DNA from: a virus
DNA length: 48,223 nucleotides
Direction: 5' to 3' (one strand)
IMG/VR virus record: IMGVR_UViG_3300037153_000029
Location: 1 to 48,223 of that record
Shown piece after piece: positions 28,380-36,823 of the stretch (its first letter is position 1; each line of letters opens with the position of its first letter). The position numbers and the translations under genes were made by a program. The notes under the pieces are model-generated. The model searched no databases and was not told the origin of the DNA. It saw nothing but the letters and a program-made list of their open reading frames with translations.

Positions 28380-30730
28380 GCTGGGAACTTGCAGGCAACA
28401 TCATGGGTCCTGAGGGGCCGCCCGGCTCGATCGCTGACGCGCCAGTGACGAGCATCTTCGGTCGTCTTGGCGACGTCGTCGCAGACCCAGACGACTACGC
28501 TGAGTTCTATCAGCCGCTCGGCGCGATTCCCGTGACGAGCGTCTTTGCTCGCGCTGGCGACATCACTGCGCAAGCTGGCGACTACGCTGCGTTCTATGCG
28601 TCACTGAGCGGAAGCTACTCGAACCCGTCATGGATTGCGTCACTGGCATGGACAAAGATCACAGGCGCGCCGTCGTTCGAGCCTGCGCTCGGCAATCCCA
28701 GCACGAACGGTTTCATCTTGTCGTCGACAACAGCAGGTGTGCGATCATGGGTCGCGCCGCCGACGTTTGTTGATGCAGTGCCGAGCGTGTTCAGCCGCAC
28801 AGGCGCGATCGTCGCGCAAGCTGGCGACTACAGTTCATTCTACGCATCACTCAGTGGCAGCTACTCTGACCCATCGTGGATTGCTTCGCTCGCATGGAGC
28901 AAGATCACCGGCGCGCCGAGTTTCGTCACGGGGCCAGCTGGCAGCCCCGGTCAATTTCAATACAACAACGCGGGCGTCTTCGCTGGACAAAACACGCTTC
29001 GCATGAATGGCATTCAGCTTGAGATCGTCGCGGGCGGCCAGACTGTCTTTCTCGACAACAGCGACCCGACAAAAAAGCTGAGTCTCGCGCTCGCGAACAT
29101 TCCGCCCGGCGTGACGCGATCGCTCTTGATTCCGAACAGCGTGAACACAGTCGCAGTCGCTGGCTTGAATGCTGCTGGCGGCGATTTCTTGAGCTACATC
29201 GACGCGCTGGGCATTCAGCAGTTCGGGACTTTCCCAGCTGCAGCTGTGTCGAGCTTCGCTGCTGGTGATTTGTCGCCTCTTTTCACGACGAGCGAAACGA
29301 ACACAGCAGGCGCAGTCGCGCTTTCGTTTGCAGCGATACCGGTGAACGCTGGCAAGTATCTCGGGCGCGTGGGCAGTGCAGGCTCAGATGGCGCGCCGTC
29401 ATTCGTCAACATTCCCGCGGTTGACATCACTGGGAATTGGCCTGCTGCTCGCGGCGGTGTGCCAGCTGGCGGCACTGCCAGCTATGTTCTGACGAAGAGC
29501 ACCGGCACAGACTACGACTACGTCTGGGCGGCGCTTCCCGCAGCTCCCGTGTCGAGCGTCTTCACGCGCACGGGCGCGATCACTGCAGCAGAAGCTGACT
29601 ATCAATCTTTTTATCCGCGCTTGTCGCAGACGTATGCGAACCCGTCATGGATTTCATCACTCGCGTTCAGCAAGATCACGGGAGTCCCGTCTTATGAGCC
29701 AGCGCTCGGCAATCCGAGTAGCAACGGCATGGTGCTCAGTTCAACAACTGCAGGCGTGCGATCGTGGATTTCTGCTGGCGGCACAGGCACAGTCACGCAG
29801 ATCAACACGAACTCGCCCATCACTGGCGGCCCCATCACCGGCACCGGCACGCTCGACCTGAATCAGAACGTCGATCTCGGAATGACGGCGTCGCAATCAA
29901 TCAAGGTCAATGATGCAGCGAGCACAACGTTGAACGTGCTGACGCTCAGTCACAATGTTTCGATCACACCGACAGCAAATCTCGGCACGGCGATTCTGTT
30001 TCAAGGCGAGAGCGACACGACTGTCGATCGCACGATGGCTCAGATCACAGCGTCATGGGGAACGATTACAGACGCGAGCCGCACTGCGTATCTCGACTTG
30101 CGCACAGTGCTCAACGGCACACTCGGCACCGCGCTGCGACTCTGGGGCAGCAACGGCGCATCTCTCAACAATACGACAGACCCGGGCGCGGGCTTTTTCA
30201 ATGTGCCGACTGCTGGCGGTTACAAGATCAACAATGTCAACATTTTTGGCCCCGGTATGGGCAGCATGGCAGTTGGCGATCAGCTGCGCGCACTTGGCAC
30301 GAGCACGTTCGACAGTTTCCCGACGAACACACTGCAAGCGCAACCGACTGATAAAGCTGGCACAACAAATACATCTGCGGGAACAATGCTCGGGCTTGCT
30401 CAGACGCTGACGATGCAATACAGCGGACGTGTTTTGATACTCGTGCAGGGTCGAATTGGAACCAACACGGCAAGCGGCTTTGGTTCAGTTTCCATTCGCT
30501 ATGGCACAGGGTCAGCACCAGCCAATGGCGCCGCTGCAACCGGCACACCAGTTGGAAACAACGCTTTCGGACTCAACGGTGCGGCTGCAAATCAGATCAG
30601 CAACTTTTGTCTGGTCGCAGTCGCAACCGGATTGACCAAAGGCACGACTTACTGGTTTGATCTTGGGCAGGCTACCAGCACGGGCACCACGAATGTCTAC
30701 AACGTCAGCATCGCAGTCATCGAACTATGA
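28376..30730 (+). CDS. Repeat-containing tail fibre
   Basis: 784 aa. The ATG at 28376 overlaps the previous TGA. After a short GPEGPPG stretch come four copies of a repeat: PVTSxFxRxGDI.AQxGDYxxFYxxL, then NPSWIASLAW(T/S)KITGAPS and NGFILSSTTAGVRSW (copies start near residues 23, 52, 136 and 390; the first is short). The C-terminal 90 residues (SVSIRYGTGSAPANGAAATG, FCLVAVATGLTKGTTYWFDL) form a beta-sandwich like fibre tips that contact the receptor. Probable adhesion protein. Confidence 0.85.
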   Translation: MSWELAGNIMGPEGPPGSIADAPVTSIFGRLGDVVADPDDYAEFYQPLGAIPVTSVFARAGDITAQAGDYAAFYASLSGSYSNPSWIASLAWTKITGAPSFEPALGNPSTNGFILSSTTAGVRSWVAPPTFVDAVPSVFSRTGAIVAQAGDYSSFYASLSGSYSDPSWIASLAWSKITGAPSFVTGPAGSPGQFQYNNAGVFAGQNTLRMNGIQLEIVAGGQTVFLDNSDPTKKLSLALANIPPGVTRSLLIPNSVNTVAVAGLNAAGGDFLSYIDALGIQQFGTFPAAAVSSFAAGDLSPLFTTSETNTAGAVALSFAAIPVNAGKYLGRVGSAGSDGAPSFVNIPAVDITGNWPAARGGVPAGGTASYVLTKSTGTDYDYVWAALPAAPVSSVFTRTGAITAAEADYQSFYPRLSQTYANPSWISSLAFSKITGVPSYEPALGNPSSNGMVLSSTTAGVRSWISAGGTGTVTQINTNSPITGGPITGTGTLDLNQNVDLGMTASQSIKVNDAASTTLNVLTLSHNVSITPTANLGTAILFQGESDTTVDRTMAQITASWGTITDASRTAYLDLRTVLNGTLGTALRLWGSNGASLNNTTDPGAGFFNVPTAGGYKINNVNIFGPGMGSMAVGDQLRALGTSTFDSFPTNTLQAQPTDKAGTTNTSAGTMLGLAQTLTMQYSGRVLILVQGRIGTNTASGFGSVSIRYGTGSAPANGAAATGTPVGNNAFGLNGAAANQISNFCLVAVATGLTKGTTYWFDLGQATSTGTTNVYNVSIAVIEL
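28529..29775 (+). repeat. Coding repeats in tail fibre
   Basis: Three long copies (about 28529-28770, 28781-28925, 29545-29775) of a unit encoding VFxRxGxI.AxxxDYxxFYxxL and PSWIxSLAxxKITGxPS. Copies 1 and 3 also share ALGNPS(T/S)NGxxLSSTTAGVRSW. A truncated unit precedes them at 28442. The repeats are recognisable at protein level and partly at DNA level. Confidence 0.8.
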
Positions 30731-31011
30731 GCACAACCATCGACAAAAAATCAATCGAAGAACGCATCAAAGAATATCGCATCGAGCAGGCGTGTCTGCA
30801 GCAGCAGCACGAAGTGATGATTGCGAAATTTCAGCAGACCGAACAAGAATTTCGCCAGCGCGTCGGCGCGAATCAGTCGCGCTTTCAGCAGATCGCAGGC
30901 GCGATCGCCGAGCTTGAACAGCTGCTGGGCGCGAAAAAAGAATCGACAAACGACGCGCCGACGAAGAAAGAAAAGCGCAAACACGAGGAGGCACCGAACC
31001 GACTGAAATGA
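30727..31011 (+). CDS. Small coiled-coil protein, possible spanin-like role
   Basis: 94 aa. The ATG overlaps the fibre stop. Almost entirely heptad-forming: SIEERIKEYRIEQACLQQQH, RFQQIAGAIAELEQLLGAK, then a Lys/Glu tail. No membrane segment, so it is not an i-spanin as such. Directly upstream of a holin-like gene, hence placed with the lysis group; a fibre chaperone is an alternative given its gene order. Confidence 0.7.
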   Translation: MSTTIDKKSIEERIKEYRIEQACLQQQHEVMIAKFQQTEQEFRQRVGANQSRFQQIAGAIAELEQLLGAKKESTNDAPTKKEKRKHEEAPNRLK

Positions 31012-31385
31012 TATTGCTGCTCGCAATCACAGCGCAAGGCACAGATCAGCTGCCGATCTGGCCGAATCGCATCTTCAACGTGATCAGCTGCGTCACGGTC
31101 TGGATGCTTGCGCTGTTCGTGAGCTATTGGAAGGCGCATCCGCAGGCGTTCACGTTCGTCGATTGGTGGCGCGATGATCGGACTCGATTCATCGCCGGTT
31201 GCGTAGTGACGATCGGTCTGGTTATTTTGAAAGCAACGAGCACCGGCGTTGACGAAATGCTGAAGCTGCTCGGCTTCGAAGTGTCGAACACTTCAGGAGT
31301 CGCTTACGGGTTAGCGATCGCGGCATTCTTGCAGGCTCTCAAACCCGTTTCGAAAGGAAAGAGCAATGGCGAAAAAACAGCGTAA
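31008..31385 (+). CDS. Holin-like membrane protein
   Basis: 125 aa with three hydrophobic segments: RIFNVISCVTVWMLALFVSY (about 21-40), RFIAGCVVTIGLVILKA (60-76) and GVAYGLAIAAFLQAL (97-111), and a Lys-rich C-terminus (KPVSKGKSNGEK). Size, topology and position directly before a lysin-like gene suggest a holin; no specific holin family recognised. Confidence 0.65.
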   Translation: MILLLAITAQGTDQLPIWPNRIFNVISCVTVWMLALFVSYWKAHPQAFTFVDWWRDDRTRFIAGCVVTIGLVILKATSTGVDEMLKLLGFEVSNTSGVAYGLAIAAFLQALKPVSKGKSNGEKTA

Positions 31386-31896
31386 GAAACACAAAGCAAC
31401 GATCGAGGGCGTGCGCAATGTCGACTGGGTGCTTGAGCTACTGACCGAGATCGACGTGCCGATCTTCACTGCACTCGAAGATCACTACATTGCTTTCATC
31501 AGCGATCTCGACATCTGCAATGATGGCACTGGCCCCGACTACGGCGACCCGAGCTACCAGAGCGAGACTGCCTACTACAACGGCGGGAAGTTTCTCAACG
31601 CTGACAAAGACAAATACATCGTCATCCCGCCGCAGGTGCGCTCGATGATCGCGCCAGTCGTGATGGGCTGCCAAGGGCGATTGACGCGACTCGACACGGG
31701 CATCTGGAGCGCAGCCGTCACGGGCGAGATCGGCCCCGACGACATCACGGGCGAAGCTGCCTATTGTCTCGCGAAAGAGATCAACCCGAAGATCACGCAC
31801 AACAGCGGAGACGATCGTCGCATCTATCTGTATGAGCTTTGGCCAGACGTGCCCGCGATCGTCGACGGCAAGAAATACAAACTGGAGCCCGCATAG
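31366..31896 (+). CDS. GH75-like hydrolase, probable endolysin
   Basis: 176 aa. DLDICNDGTGPDYGDPSYQS, KYIVIPPQVRSMIAPVVMGC, then GEIGPDDITGEAAYCLAKEI follow the layout of GH75 chitosanase-fold proteins (DxDxDG, a VIP strand, GDxGPxxxIGEaS). GH75 enzymes cleave beta-1,4 linked amino sugars. Acidic residues in DLDICNDG and GEIGPDD are the catalytic candidates. The pairing with a holin-like gene makes a lysin role likely; the substrate in this phage is inferred. Overlaps the holin gene by 20 nt. Confidence 0.7.
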   Translation: MAKKQRKKHKATIEGVRNVDWVLELLTEIDVPIFTALEDHYIAFISDLDICNDGTGPDYGDPSYQSETAYYNGGKFLNADKDKYIVIPPQVRSMIAPVVMGCQGRLTRLDTGIWSAAVTGEIGPDDITGEAAYCLAKEINPKITHNSGDDRRIYLYELWPDVPAIVDGKKYKLEPA

Positions 31897-31898
31897 AC

Positions 31899-33146
31899 AT
31901 GCCAATCATCTCACCGCCACCCATCACAAACGGCAACAACGGCAGCACAAGCGGTTCGCTACCACCGGGTGCGCCGGACTACGGCGTGCAGTTCGTGCCC
32001 GACATCGACTTCGCAGTCAAAGACCCGACAGTCATTCAGAATGAAGTGATCGCTGACTACGAAGCGGCATTTCTCGCGCTCACGAACATCGCGAAGACCC
32101 TCGCACCCGGCGACCCTGTGCGCTTGCACTTGCTCACTGTCTGTCATTGGCTCTCGCACCAGCGCACGCTGATCGACTTCACTGGCAAAGAGAATCTGCT
32201 CAAATACTCGCATGGCGACTACCTCGACAACCTCGCTGCGCTTTATGGCGATCGCACTCTGCGTCAGCAAGCATCGCCCGCGCTGACGACGTTACGCTTC
32301 ACGCTCACGGCGCCGCTGGCGACAGATGTGACAGTGCCACAAGGCACGCAATGCCAAGCTCCGAACGGAGTCGTGTTCGAGACGCTCGTGAACGGTTTTC
32401 TCGGCGGCGGCGTGCTGTCTGTCGATGTGCCTGCGCGTGCGACGCAACCCGGCGAGATTGGCAACAACTTTGGCCCCGGCTCGATCAATTCCATCATCAA
32501 CTGGAATCAGCCCTTCGGTCTGACTGTCTCGAACACGACGACAACTACAGGCGGCGCTGACAAAGAAACGGACGATCAATATCGCTACCGCGTCTGGCTT
32601 GCGATCGAGTCTTTTTCGACGTGCGGACCCAGAGACGCCTATGAGTTCTGGGCGCTCAGCGCATCGCCCGACATCATTCAGTGCGTCGTGCATTCAGCGC
32701 CTGAGATCGCGGGCGAAGTATGGCTCTATCCATTGCTGCGTGGCGGCGTGCTGCCGGGGCCTGAAATTCTCGCGCTTGTCGAAGCGAAGTGCAGCCCGGA
32801 CACGGTGCGACCCGTGACAGACTTCGTCACTGCGAAGCTGGCGACTGCGTTCACTTACACGCTCGACATTGACTACTACGTGCTGCAGTCGAACGAAGTG
32901 CTGCTCTCAACGATTCAAGCGAACGTCGAGCAAGCTGTCGCCGACTGGATTGAATGGGAGCACAGCTACATTTCGCGCGACATCGTCGGCGACGAGCTGC
33001 GCAGGCGCTGTCTCGAAGCAGGCGCGAAGCGCATCGTGATCAATTCGCCGACGCCAGATTTTCAAGAGATGGACTACAATCAGCTCGCTGTGCATGATGG
33101 CGCTGTCGCGCCAGTGATCAATTTTGCGGGATTTGAAGACCCATGA
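31899..33146 (+). CDS. Baseplate protein J-like
   Basis: 415 aa from the ATG at 31899, 3 nt after the lysin stop; an in-frame extension into that gene is rejected. Matches GpJ / Mu gp47: HGDYLDNLAALYGDRTLRQQ, PALTTLRFTLTAPLATDVTV, VPQGTQCQAPNG, ETDDQYRYRVWLAIESFSTC, and the C-terminal SYISRDIVGDELRRRCLEAG. J forms the baseplate wedge ring with W (gp25) and I. Confidence 0.92.
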   Translation: MPIISPPPITNGNNGSTSGSLPPGAPDYGVQFVPDIDFAVKDPTVIQNEVIADYEAAFLALTNIAKTLAPGDPVRLHLLTVCHWLSHQRTLIDFTGKENLLKYSHGDYLDNLAALYGDRTLRQQASPALTTLRFTLTAPLATDVTVPQGTQCQAPNGVVFETLVNGFLGGGVLSVDVPARATQPGEIGNNFGPGSINSIINWNQPFGLTVSNTTTTTGGADKETDDQYRYRVWLAIESFSTCGPRDAYEFWALSASPDIIQCVVHSAPEIAGEVWLYPLLRGGVLPGPEILALVEAKCSPDTVRPVTDFVTAKLATAFTYTLDIDYYVLQSNEVLLSTIQANVEQAVADWIEWEHSYISRDIVGDELRRRCLEAGAKRIVINSPTPDFQEMDYNQLAVHDGAVAPVINFAGFEDP

Positions 33147-34024
33147 GCACAATTCTCAGAGGCTCGCGATTGATCGAGAACTGCACGCCGTCGATCAGCT
33201 ACGACGCGCAAGTGCAGAGCGCGAGCGAAGCGTTCGACAATCAGATGTGGGAGATCATCGACGAGACGGGTCAAGTGATCATGATTCCGTCGATCATGTC
33301 GCTCACTGACGAAACGTTGATCGACATCCTCGCTTGGCAGTTTCACGTCGATTTCTACGACAAGACGCGCGACATCGAATTTCGAAAAAAGCTCGTGCAG
33401 ATGTCGATCGTCTGGCACATCACGAAGGGCACAGTGGCGCTCGTCGAAGAGGTGATCAACACTTACTGGCCGGGCAGCGCGTATCTGCAAGAGTGGTTCG
33501 AATACAAAAACCCATTCCCGCCGAACTACGGCGACCCAGCGCTTGCTGGCACGTTCACTGCAGCTGCGATCAATCCCGGCTCGAACACGTTTACCTATTC
33601 GGGCGCAGTGAACGGCACTGAAGTCGCGTTCACGAATGCAGCTGGCGCGCTGCCGACGCCCATCGTTGCCGGACAGATTTACTACATCGTGAACGCAACA
33701 GCGACGACGTTTCAAATCTCAGACGAACCGGGCGGTGCGCCAGTCGACATCCAAAATCAAGGCAGCGGCACGAACTCGATCTACACGCGCAACAACGCTT
33801 GGCACGATCGCTACCGTTTCCGCGTGATGATCAATGAGGGCGTGATCACAGACCCAGAAGAGGAAGCGCAAGTGCTGACGTTGATCGATCGCTATAAACC
33901 CGTGAGCCGCTGGCTCGAAGCTGTCGTGCATCCAAAGCACAGCTACATGCAAGCGTTCGTCGCTGGCGTTGCGCAGATTTTCATCAATCGCAGATCGAAC
34001 GCACCACCAATCAGAACACCATGA
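33143..34024 (+). CDS. Tail protein I-like with inserted domain
   Basis: 293 aa, longer than P2 I (about 175-200). The N-terminal 120 residues are gpI: MSLTDETLIDILAWQFHVDF, YDKTRDIEFRKKLVQMSIVW, HITKGTVALVEEVINTYW. The C-terminal gpI end (YRFRVMINEGVITDPEEEAQ, YKPVSRWLEAV) is also intact. Between them sits an 85-residue module (SGAVNGTEVAFTNAAG, VAGQIYYIVNATATTFQISD) like tail adhesion domains that occur in other virion proteins. The baseplate protein that carries fibres. Confidence 0.88.
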   Translation: MSTILRGSRLIENCTPSISYDAQVQSASEAFDNQMWEIIDETGQVIMIPSIMSLTDETLIDILAWQFHVDFYDKTRDIEFRKKLVQMSIVWHITKGTVALVEEVINTYWPGSAYLQEWFEYKNPFPPNYGDPALAGTFTAAAINPGSNTFTYSGAVNGTEVAFTNAAGALPTPIVAGQIYYIVNATATTFQISDEPGGAPVDIQNQGSGTNSIYTRNNAWHDRYRFRVMINEGVITDPEEEAQVLTLIDRYKPVSRWLEAVVHPKHSYMQAFVAGVAQIFINRRSNAPPIRTP

Positions 34025-36102
34025 GTCTTTCACAACAAGTCTTCACCAACGCGGGCATCGACATGCTCGGGCAAGCGAACGCAGGCGTGCTTCTCACGAT
34101 CGAGAAGATCGTCGTCGGCAACGGCAGCGCGACAGGCGACAGCGACATCTATCCGCTCACAGCACTGATCGGCTACAAAGCTGACGTCACGATCACGCGC
34201 AAGCAAGATCAGGGCAGCGGCAAGATGCTCATCAGCGGCGTGCTCAACGAATGGGAGCTGACCGGCTCACCCTTTCAGTTGAAAGAACTCGGCATCATGG
34301 CGCACACGGGCACGCTCGGCGGCGTTACGACTGGAGCTGACACGAAAGCGAAAGTCGGCGGCCCCGTGCCGCCAGACCCGTCACCAACACCGCGCGTCGT
34401 TGGAGCTTCGCAGCTTTACTGTGCATCGAACGTCTACTCAGACCCAGCTGACACAGTCACTCCGGGCGGCTTGAATCAGCACGCGTTCGACATTCTGATC
34501 GAGATCGATCGCGCGACCGACGTTGAAGTGATCATCGGCGACGCGAGCACAGTCGACATCCAGAACGAGCCAGCTGACGCGACGGTCGGCCCCGGCTGGT
34601 ATGACAAGCGCGTCGGCAATGTTTTCTACATCAAGCGCGCCGTCGCAGGTCCCGGCATCGGTCTCGACGAGACGAGTTATCCAGACCGCGTGATCATCTC
34701 AGTCAAGACGATCGTGAACGATGTCGATCTCTATGTGCCGGTGAATCATCACTCGAAGCCGCCGGGCGGTCTCGGCTTTCCCGATATTCAGACTGCGCAC
34801 AACTATCTGCTCGGCTTTCGCATTCCGTCTGACAAGACTGCGCGCATTCACGTCGACGCGGGAACGTTCAATGTCACACCGCCAGCTCCGGGCGCATCAG
34901 CGATCTTGTTCTCGCATCCCGATTCCAAGCAGATTCAGCTGCTCGGTGAACCTCGCAATGATCGAAACGTCGCAGCAGGCGGGATTCAAGCTGTTGGCGG
35001 TGGCGTGACGAAAGATGTCTTTCTCTCAAACACGAGCGGGCTTGCTGTTGGTCAACGCATTTACATCGCGAGCGCAGGCTCAGGCTGGTGCGGCGGCTGC
35101 AAGATCAATTCGATCGTGACGAACTCGAAGATCAACTGCAGCGTCGAGCGCGGCGATACTCAAGCGCAATACACGATTCTCGGCGGCGCGAACGTCGGCC
35201 GCGTCTCGTTTCATCCCACAGTCGTTGTCTGGACGACAGCGCCATCTCGCGCGCCTGCAAGCGGTGAGTTTTTGCTCAACTGCCCGAACGGTATCGGCTT
35301 GATCAAAGACATGACTTTCGACGGCGGGTTCTATTGTCTCGCGCTCGAATATGGCAACATCGTTGATTGCGCAGTGATCTGCATCGCGAAGCCGGGCGGC
35401 TTCAGAACGCGCAGATCGGTCACTGGTGGCTCTGGCACAGTGGGTCTTGGCGGTGAATGCGTCTTCACGCAGACTGACTTCGGTCTTGTCGGCGTCGGCG
35501 TGATGTATGCGTTCGATCAGACCTACATCAACGGCTGTGGGCAAGCGATCTCTCCGAGCGGCTCTGGCTTTGCAATCGGCTCGATCACGGGCAACATGGA
35601 CAACACGATCGTCTATCTCATCCACAATCAGTATGCGATCAACGTCGCGAACGGCGCGATCTTCGACGGCGGTTCGATCATCTTTGAATCGAACGACTAT
35701 GGCATCGCTTGCGGTGGCGGCACTGTTTTGATGAACGTTGCCTATCCGTCAGTCTTTGCGCGCAACGGCATTGATCTGCTCGCGCAGGGAATGGGCTATA
35801 TTCAGCTCAATCGCTGGCAGCAACCGCTGCCGAGCTGCAGCCCGCCGGTCTCAGTGCTGCCATTGCCGCCAGCTCCGAATCAAATCTACGACGGCGAAGG
35901 CAATCAGAACTCTTTCATTCATCTATTGAACTCGTCACTGCCGCCGAGAGGCGCGGCTGTCGGTGGCGCGCCAGCTCCGACTCCGACACGTTACGAAGTT
36001 GTGACACGCAGGCCGACAGTCGAAGGGCGCTCGATCTACGAAGCTGCTGAAGACGTCAGCGGCCAAGATTCACAAAGCAGATCGGCTGAGCCAGCTGAGT
36101 GA
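34021..36102 (+). CDS. Tail fibre/tailspike with pectate-lyase-like core
   Basis: 693 aa. The N-terminal 150 residues match the phage tail fibre N-terminal domain (DUF3751-like): MSLSQQVFTNAGIDMLGQAN, EKIVVGNGSATG, EWELTGSPFQLKELGIMAHT, anchoring to the baseplate. A right-handed beta-helix follows, with FPDIQTAHNYLLGFRIPSDK, ARIHVDAGTFNVTPPAPG and many Gly/Asn-rich turns (GGSIIFESNDYGIACGGGTV), as in pectin-lyase-fold tailspikes. Probably binds or degrades host surface glycans. Its last 47 nt overlap the convergent PLP enzyme gene. Confidence 0.85.
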   Translation: MSLSQQVFTNAGIDMLGQANAGVLLTIEKIVVGNGSATGDSDIYPLTALIGYKADVTITRKQDQGSGKMLISGVLNEWELTGSPFQLKELGIMAHTGTLGGVTTGADTKAKVGGPVPPDPSPTPRVVGASQLYCASNVYSDPADTVTPGGLNQHAFDILIEIDRATDVEVIIGDASTVDIQNEPADATVGPGWYDKRVGNVFYIKRAVAGPGIGLDETSYPDRVIISVKTIVNDVDLYVPVNHHSKPPGGLGFPDIQTAHNYLLGFRIPSDKTARIHVDAGTFNVTPPAPGASAILFSHPDSKQIQLLGEPRNDRNVAAGGIQAVGGGVTKDVFLSNTSGLAVGQRIYIASAGSGWCGGCKINSIVTNSKINCSVERGDTQAQYTILGGANVGRVSFHPTVVVWTTAPSRAPASGEFLLNCPNGIGLIKDMTFDGGFYCLALEYGNIVDCAVICIAKPGGFRTRRSVTGGSGTVGLGGECVFTQTDFGLVGVGVMYAFDQTYINGCGQAISPSGSGFAIGSITGNMDNTIVYLIHNQYAINVANGAIFDGGSIIFESNDYGIACGGGTVLMNVAYPSVFARNGIDLLAQGMGYIQLNRWQQPLPSCSPPVSVLPLPPAPNQIYDGEGNQNSFIHLLNSSLPPRGAAVGGAPAPTPTRYEVVTRRPTVEGRSIYEAAEDVSGQDSQSRSAEPAE

Positions 36103-36823
36103 TCTGTTCTTCGAGCCACGAGTATGCGATGCGCTCCCAGAACTTCGTGACTGGCCACGTTGCGTTGTCGCTCTCGTGATGATGCTCGAAGACGCGCACG
36201 CGAAAATCGAGCGGCGCGTTCTCTTGAATGACGCGCTCGACGCTCGCTCTCGGTCGCGTGGCGATCGCGCAGATCGTGCAAGCAGTCGGAGTCGCGAGAG
36301 CGACACATGACGAAGCTGTGCCGCTGCCTGCGGGCACGACATACGTTCGCGCATACGGCAGCGGGAATTGTTTGAAGAACAGCGTCTGCAGTCTGACGAA
36401 AGTGGGCGTATTGATTCCCATCGGAAGCATCAGCGCGCGATCGCCGTGACGCTCATGCAGCAGCTTGCGCGAGATCGCGAAGTTGATCGCGTAGTGATTC
36501 GGGTTCAAAAAATAGAGATCGCCGTGCATCTGCTCAGCCCACGGCGCCAGCTCTTTGATCTTCGGATGCGTGATCAGCGTGTCGATTCCGCGCTTCGTGC
36601 ATTCGCGAAAGAGATCAGCGACCCAGTAGCTTTCTTTGATCGCGTAGTAGCCAACCGCGTCGACGTGCTCTTTCGCCCAGTCACAGAACGCGGGCATCAC
36701 TGCGCACTTCACGAACGGCACGAACTCATCAGCGACTGACAAGTCTGCGCGATACACAAGCACACGCACGCCTTTGACTGGGTGCTCTTCGACGACTGGC
36801 GCCTGCTTGATCGCGAAGTTCAC
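36056..36823 (-). CDS. PLP fold-type II enzyme (ACC deaminase-like)
   Basis: 255 aa. Order of motifs: VRVLVYRADLSVADEFVPFV then K39 (PLP lysine candidate in PFVKC), GYYAIKESYWVADLFRECTK, NHYAINFAISRKLLHERHGD, MLPMGINTPTFV, and a phosphate-binding loop VVPAGSGTASSC. These line up with phage ACC deaminase-like enzymes of the tryptophan-synthase-beta fold, found next to phage DNA methyltransferases. Its start overlaps the methyltransferase stop (ATGA). A role in base modification is inferred from the context; the substrate is unknown. Tail-to-tail overlap with the tailspike gene. Confidence 0.75.
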   Translation of the reverse strand: MNFAIKQAPVVEEHPVKGVRVLVYRADLSVADEFVPFVKCAVMPAFCDWAKEHVDAVGYYAIKESYWVADLFRECTKRGIDTLITHPKIKELAPWAEQMHGDLYFLNPNHYAINFAISRKLLHERHGDRALMLPMGINTPTFVRLQTLFFKQFPLPYARTYVVPAGSGTASSCVALATPTACTICAIATRPRASVERVIQENAPLDFRVRVFEHHHESDNATWPVTKFWERIAYSWLEEQITQLAQPICFVNLGR

